Shown piece by piece: positions 15,108 through 17,410 of a stretch of 17,410 nucleotides of DNA. The notes below the pieces were generated by a model. The model made no database searches, had not been told where the DNA came from, and worked only from the letters and a program-made list of their open reading frames with translations. How positions within the stretch are numbered: position 1 is the stretch's first letter; each line of letters starts with the position of its first letter. The translations under genes and the position numbers were made by a program. Source of the DNA: CAYWFF01 sp964458085 (GTDB taxonomy: Bacteria; Patescibacteriota; Microgenomatia; UBA8517); the NCBI GenBank assembly GCA_964458085.1, contig CAYWFF010000019.1, forward strand, positions 1 to 17,410. Direction: 5' to 3'.

Positions 15108-15158
15108 CCTCGTCTAAAGTAATTGCGGAATTAAAAATACCGAATGGGTATGTTTCAA

Positions 15159-16121
15159 TCACGATTGGGTTTTTATTAATTCGGGTCTAAATTCACTTAT
15201 TAATTTTTCTGTAATTTCCAATTGCCTTTCAAATATAAAGTGATCCTTAAGCTCATCATACCTTACCCATTTTACGTTTCGTATTTCACCTGGGTCCGGA
15301 TCTATGTCCTTCCTGTCTCCTAAAAAGTTTGTCAAAAAGAAACTCACTTTTTGCCCCCGATATTTTATTTTCTTATTTTTAAGATCCTGGGCAATTATAA
15401 AGTCCGGCCAATCGTATCTTTGGGTAGTTTTACTCATTTTAATTATCTCAAATTTATCAGTTCCCAATTCTTCTTTAAGTTCTCTGACTATAGTTTCCTT
15501 GGCTGATTCACCTGCCTCAGTCCCCCCTCCCGAGTAATTCCATTGATTATCTTTATAATTGACCAATTGAACTAGCAAAAAATTATTATCCTTATCAAGG
15601 ATTACTGCAGAAGCTTTCTTTCTATAACCTAAGTGGTTGTTTTTTTTGAGATAATCAACATATGCATGGTGCAAAGCTTGAGTAAAAGATAAATTGTGTG
15701 CAATTATGCTTTCATTTATTTGAGGTTTCTTTGCAAATCTTTTAATTACTTCTCCGTATTGTTTTCCTTTTTTGATTTCATTTGACACTGCATTTGGTAA
15801 TTCGATTTCGTCACTTTCCCCTATATAAGTATTTCCCTGAGAGTCATGTAAACAAGCATATGACGTTAGACAATATCCATCACCATTTACGCAAAGTCCC
15901 CCTTTCATTCCAACTCCAAAGTCTGCAACTGGATTATATGTATGTGCACCAGAAGCTATGTTTACTGCTCCTTTTTTTGTAGTTTCCCTATCTAGGGGTT
16001 GTAAGGAAAAATCTGAATCTATATTTACACTTTCTACCTGAACCGGCATATGGATTTCAGCAAAAGCTTTCTTAACAATTTTGACTTTATCCGTATTATT
16101 TGTTCCTACTACAACTTTCAT
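15159..16121 (-). CDS. Fusion of DUF84 NTPase domain and RppH-like Nudix hydrolase
   Basis: A 320-residue cytosolic protein with two nucleotide-hydrolase domains. Domain 1 (about 1-160) matches the DUF84/YjjX inosine-xanthosine triphosphatase family: VVVGTNNTDKVKIVKKAF, QPLDRETTKKGAVNIASGA, ADFGVGMKGGL. The later family block (GAIGxLTxGxxxR) is replaced by ESIIAHNLSFTQAL, so its activity may be changed. Domain 2 (about 165-315) has a full Nudix box from G199 to T221 (GGTEAGE ... RELKEELG). RYDWPDFI and YRGQKVSFFL are close to RppH, the enzyme that removes pyrophosphate from mRNA 5' ends. It may clean up damaged nucleotides, act on RNA 5' ends or split dinucleotide polyphosphates. The frame is continuous across the join. 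The start has TTGGAT-17-TATAAT 6 nt upstream. Confidence 0.88.
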   Translation of the reverse strand: MKVVVGTNNTDKVKIVKKAFAEIHMPVQVESVNIDSDFSLQPLDRETTKKGAVNIASGAHTYNPVADFGVGMKGGLCVNGDGYCLTSYACLHDSQGNTYIGESDEIELPNAVSNEIKKGKQYGEVIKRFAKKPQINESIIAHNLSFTQALHHAYVDYLKKNNHLGYRKKASAVILDKDNNFLLVQLVNYKDNQWNYSGGGTEAGESAKETIVRELKEELGTDKFEIIKMSKTTQRYDWPDFIIAQDLKNKKIKYRGQKVSFFLTNFLGDRKDIDPDPGEIRNVKWVRYDELKDHFIFERQLEITEKLISEFRPELIKTQS

Positions 16122-16127
16122 TCAAGT

Positions 16128-16156
16128 ATTATATTTTAAATATATGGTTTATCCAA
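16128..16156 (-). promoter_or_regulatory. Promoter of the DUF84-Nudix fusion gene
   Basis: On the minus strand TTGGAT (16151-16156), a 17-bp spacer and a perfect TATAAT (16128-16133) end 6 nt before ATG 16121. Strong support for a leaderless mRNA. Confidence 0.75.
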
Positions 16157-16162
16157 ATTATC

Positions 16163-16186
16163 AACACCCCTTAAAAATCAGGTGTT
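16163..16186. other. Inverted repeat just upstream of the fusion-gene promoter
   Basis: AACACC (16163-16168) and GGTGTT (16181-16186) can form a 6-bp stem with a 12-nt loop. It ends 7 nt from the -35 of the fusion gene. It could be an operator or a weak end signal for the upstream DUF305 transcript. No T run follows on the minus strand. Confidence 0.35.
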
Positions 16187-16297
16187 TCAAGTAATTAAAA
16201 GGATTCTGAAGAAACGTCTAAAACACTACAACCCCCAAACCCATCAGAAAAAAGAAAACTCAAGTATATGTCAGTTTTGAAGATATTTAAATAAGTC

Positions 16298-16753
16298 TCA
16301 TGAACTATTTATTCTTTCTAAGATCTCTTCCATTTCTGTTATTTCCTCTTTTTGCGATTCAAAGATTTCCACACATAATTCCACTATTTCCGGGCTAGAA
16401 ATTTCGGAGCGTTCACACATGAGTATTGCTCCCGAGTGATGGGGAATCATAGACTGCAAAAATTCTTTGTCTGAAATTGCAGTCTGGTTTCTGATAAAAT
16501 AAAAAAACGCTGAAAAAACAATTAGACTAATAGCAAGAATAGAATACAAATGCTTGCTGCTTGCATACATTTTCCTCATTAATATAACTTCGATTATTAG
16601 CATTGGCGCCGTCATAATTCCTGCCATATATATTTGATTTAAACTCGGATAAATGTGGACTACCCTGTCAACCATGGAATACATGAGTAAGTACATTGCA
16701 ATAAAGTGAAGTCCCGCCATAGCAAGAAGCGGTTTTACTGACATTTTATGCAT
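16298..16753 (-). CDS. Membrane protein with C-terminal DUF305 domain
   Basis: A 151-residue protein with three membrane segments (about 8-27, 41-59, 69-87) and a C-terminal DUF305 ferritin-like helical stretch (about 91-151). The motif is FLQSMIPHHSGAILMCERS, followed by ELCVEIFESQKEEITEMEEIL. H105 and H106 are the family's metal-site candidates, and C113 and C127 are further soft-metal ligands. DUF305 proteins often sit near copper-handling genes; the cupredoxin of this window is about 13 kb away, so no link is claimed. Function is unknown. The ATG at 16753 is chosen because an extended -10 (TGG-TAGAAA) ends 5 nt before it; ATG 16744 is an alternative, and the TTG at 16768 falls upstream of the -10. 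It is divergent from the Nudix gene at 16863. Confidence 0.84.
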   Translation of the reverse strand: MHKMSVKPLLAMAGLHFIAMYLLMYSMVDRVVHIYPSLNQIYMAGIMTAPMLIIEVILMRKMYASSKHLYSILAISLIVFSAFFYFIRNQTAISDKEFLQSMIPHHSGAILMCERSEISSPEIVELCVEIFESQKEEITEMEEILERINSS

Positions 16754-16758
16754 AATTA

Positions 16759-16767
16759 TTTCTACCA
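16759..16767 (-). promoter_or_regulatory. Extended -10 of the DUF305 gene
   Basis: On the minus strand TGG-TAGAAA (16759-16767) ends 5 nt before ATG 16753. It faces away from the Nudix promoter at 16850 in a 109-nt divergent region. Confidence 0.45.
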
Positions 16768-16849
16768 AAGCAGTTAATTAAAACTGTAATAAACGAGTCA
16801 GAAAATTGTTATAAATTATTAAAAATTTCTAAATAAACAGCAGTTAATA

Positions 16850-16855
16850 TATAAT
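16850..16855 (+). promoter_or_regulatory. -10 box that overlaps an upstream ATG of the Nudix gene
   Basis: A perfect TATAAT ends 7 nt before ATG 16863. The earlier in-frame ATG at 16854 lies inside this hexamer, so it should not be on an mRNA made from this promoter. This decides the start at 16863. Confidence 0.6.
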
Positions 16856-16862
16856 GCTTACA

Positions 16863-17402
16863 ATGGGAATAGTAAATAAAGACTGGCATATTAAAAATAA
16901 AATGCCTTCCAATGCAACCATGAACCAACGCATACAATGGCATGCAGATCATGCAAGAGAGTGTGGTTGTGCCCCCATTCCTCCCTCCATCAGGTTGAAA
17001 ATGGCTGAAAGAAAACCAAAACTGGTAGTAGGAGTACTGGCTCGTTATAAAAATAAATATTTGCTTGCCAAAGAAATGCTTGAAGGCGGAAAAGAGTATT
17101 GGATTGTCCCGGGAGGAAAAGTAGAATTTGGTGAAACAATTGAAGAAGCAGCGATAAGAGAAATTAAAGAAGAAACAGGAATTACTGCCAAAAGTTTAAC
17201 CTTTTTAAATTTTAAAGAAGCGGTCGCGGTCGACTACAATTATCATACCGTTATTTTCTTTTTTGAAACAAAAGTAAATTCCGGGAAAACTCAGGGAGAC
17301 ATTGAAGGTAAGGTCATAGAAGCAAAATGGTTTACAAAAAAAGAAGCGCTTAAGCTTCCCTTAGTTTTTAGCGCCAAGTGGTTATTTGAAGAAGTAATCT
17401 AG
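16863..17402 (+). CDS. Nudix hydrolase with N-terminal His/Cys motif
   Basis: A 179-residue protein. The C-terminal Nudix domain (about 53-179) has a complete box at 85-107 (GGKVEFGE, then REIKEETGI), so it should hydrolyse a nucleoside diphosphate linked to another group, with a divalent metal. The substrate is not readable. The first 50 residues are a separate module: MPSNATMNQRIQWHADHA, then ECGCAPIP, giving H27, H30, C34 and C36 as a possible zinc site (HxxHxxxCxC). I recall similar short stand-alone proteins (ATxxQRIxWHxxH..C.CRPIP) of unknown function. The start at 16863 is favoured over 16854, which lies in the -10 box. It ends 8 nt before the window edge, so downstream partners are not visible. 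Confidence 0.88.
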   Translation: MGIVNKDWHIKNKMPSNATMNQRIQWHADHARECGCAPIPPSIRLKMAERKPKLVVGVLARYKNKYLLAKEMLEGGKEYWIVPGGKVEFGETIEEAAIREIKEETGITAKSLTFLNFKEAVAVDYNYHTVIFFFETKVNSGKTQGDIEGKVIEAKWFTKKEALKLPLVFSAKWLFEEVI

Positions 17403-17410
17403 ATGATCTT

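Overview
The window looks like a chromosomal piece of a Candidate Phyla Radiation (Patescibacteria) bacterium, probably of the Microgenomates type. This is inferred from the AT-rich sequence, short intergenic gaps, and several small exported proteins with Cys motifs of a kind I associate with that group (CLPHK..GPQT..EC, ECVAAGNPV, WPDACLG, CKKGGW..FKNQGQC). Genes end on TAA, TAG or TGA used as ordinary stops, so nothing suggests UGA recoding. No rRNA, tRNA, CRISPR array, transposase, phage module or attachment site was seen.

Layout. (1) 1-3340, plus strand: a membrane histidine kinase, a small exported helical protein, an exported alpha/beta hydrolase and a membrane-anchored cupredoxin, closed by a strong GAAA-loop terminator. 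(2) 3358-8629, minus strand: a PAS histidine kinase, a zinc amidase, a lytic-transglycosylase-like protein, a SulP anion transporter with a STAS domain, and a stand-alone receiver protein. The SulP and transglycosylase genes are 4 nt apart and probably co-transcribed. (3) 8711-11845, minus strand: a 37-residue membrane peptide, a tRNA-dihydrouridine synthase, a secreted Asp-rich protein, a two-module Cys-motif protein and a VOC-fold protein. (4) 11976-16753, minus strand: an unrecognised 733-residue cytosolic protein, an anchored protein with a tandem CLPHK repeat, a fusion of a DUF84 nucleoside triphosphatase with an RppH-like Nudix domain, and a membrane DUF305 protein. (5) 16863-17402, plus strand: a second Nudix hydrolase with an N-terminal His/Cys motif, divergent from the DUF305 gene. 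No stretch longer than 300 bases is empty; the longest gap is 14178-14413.

Two themes link the genes. The first is the cell surface: two sensor kinases, two peptidoglycan hydrolases, an anion transporter, a cupredoxin and several small anchored proteins. The second is nucleotide or RNA upkeep: the dihydrouridine synthase and two Nudix proteins, one of them fused to an ITPase-like domain.

The most interesting signal is regulatory. For about twelve genes a sigma-70 -10 hexamer (TATAAT or a near match) ends only 4-8 nt before the start codon, so the mRNA would begin at or almost at the start codon (leaderless). Four other genes have a purine-rich Shine-Dalgarno-type element and a -10 candidate placed further upstream, and all four encode exported or membrane proteins. 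This two-mode arrangement also corrects several start codons. Coordinates, motifs and spacings were read by eye; no homology search or structure prediction was run.
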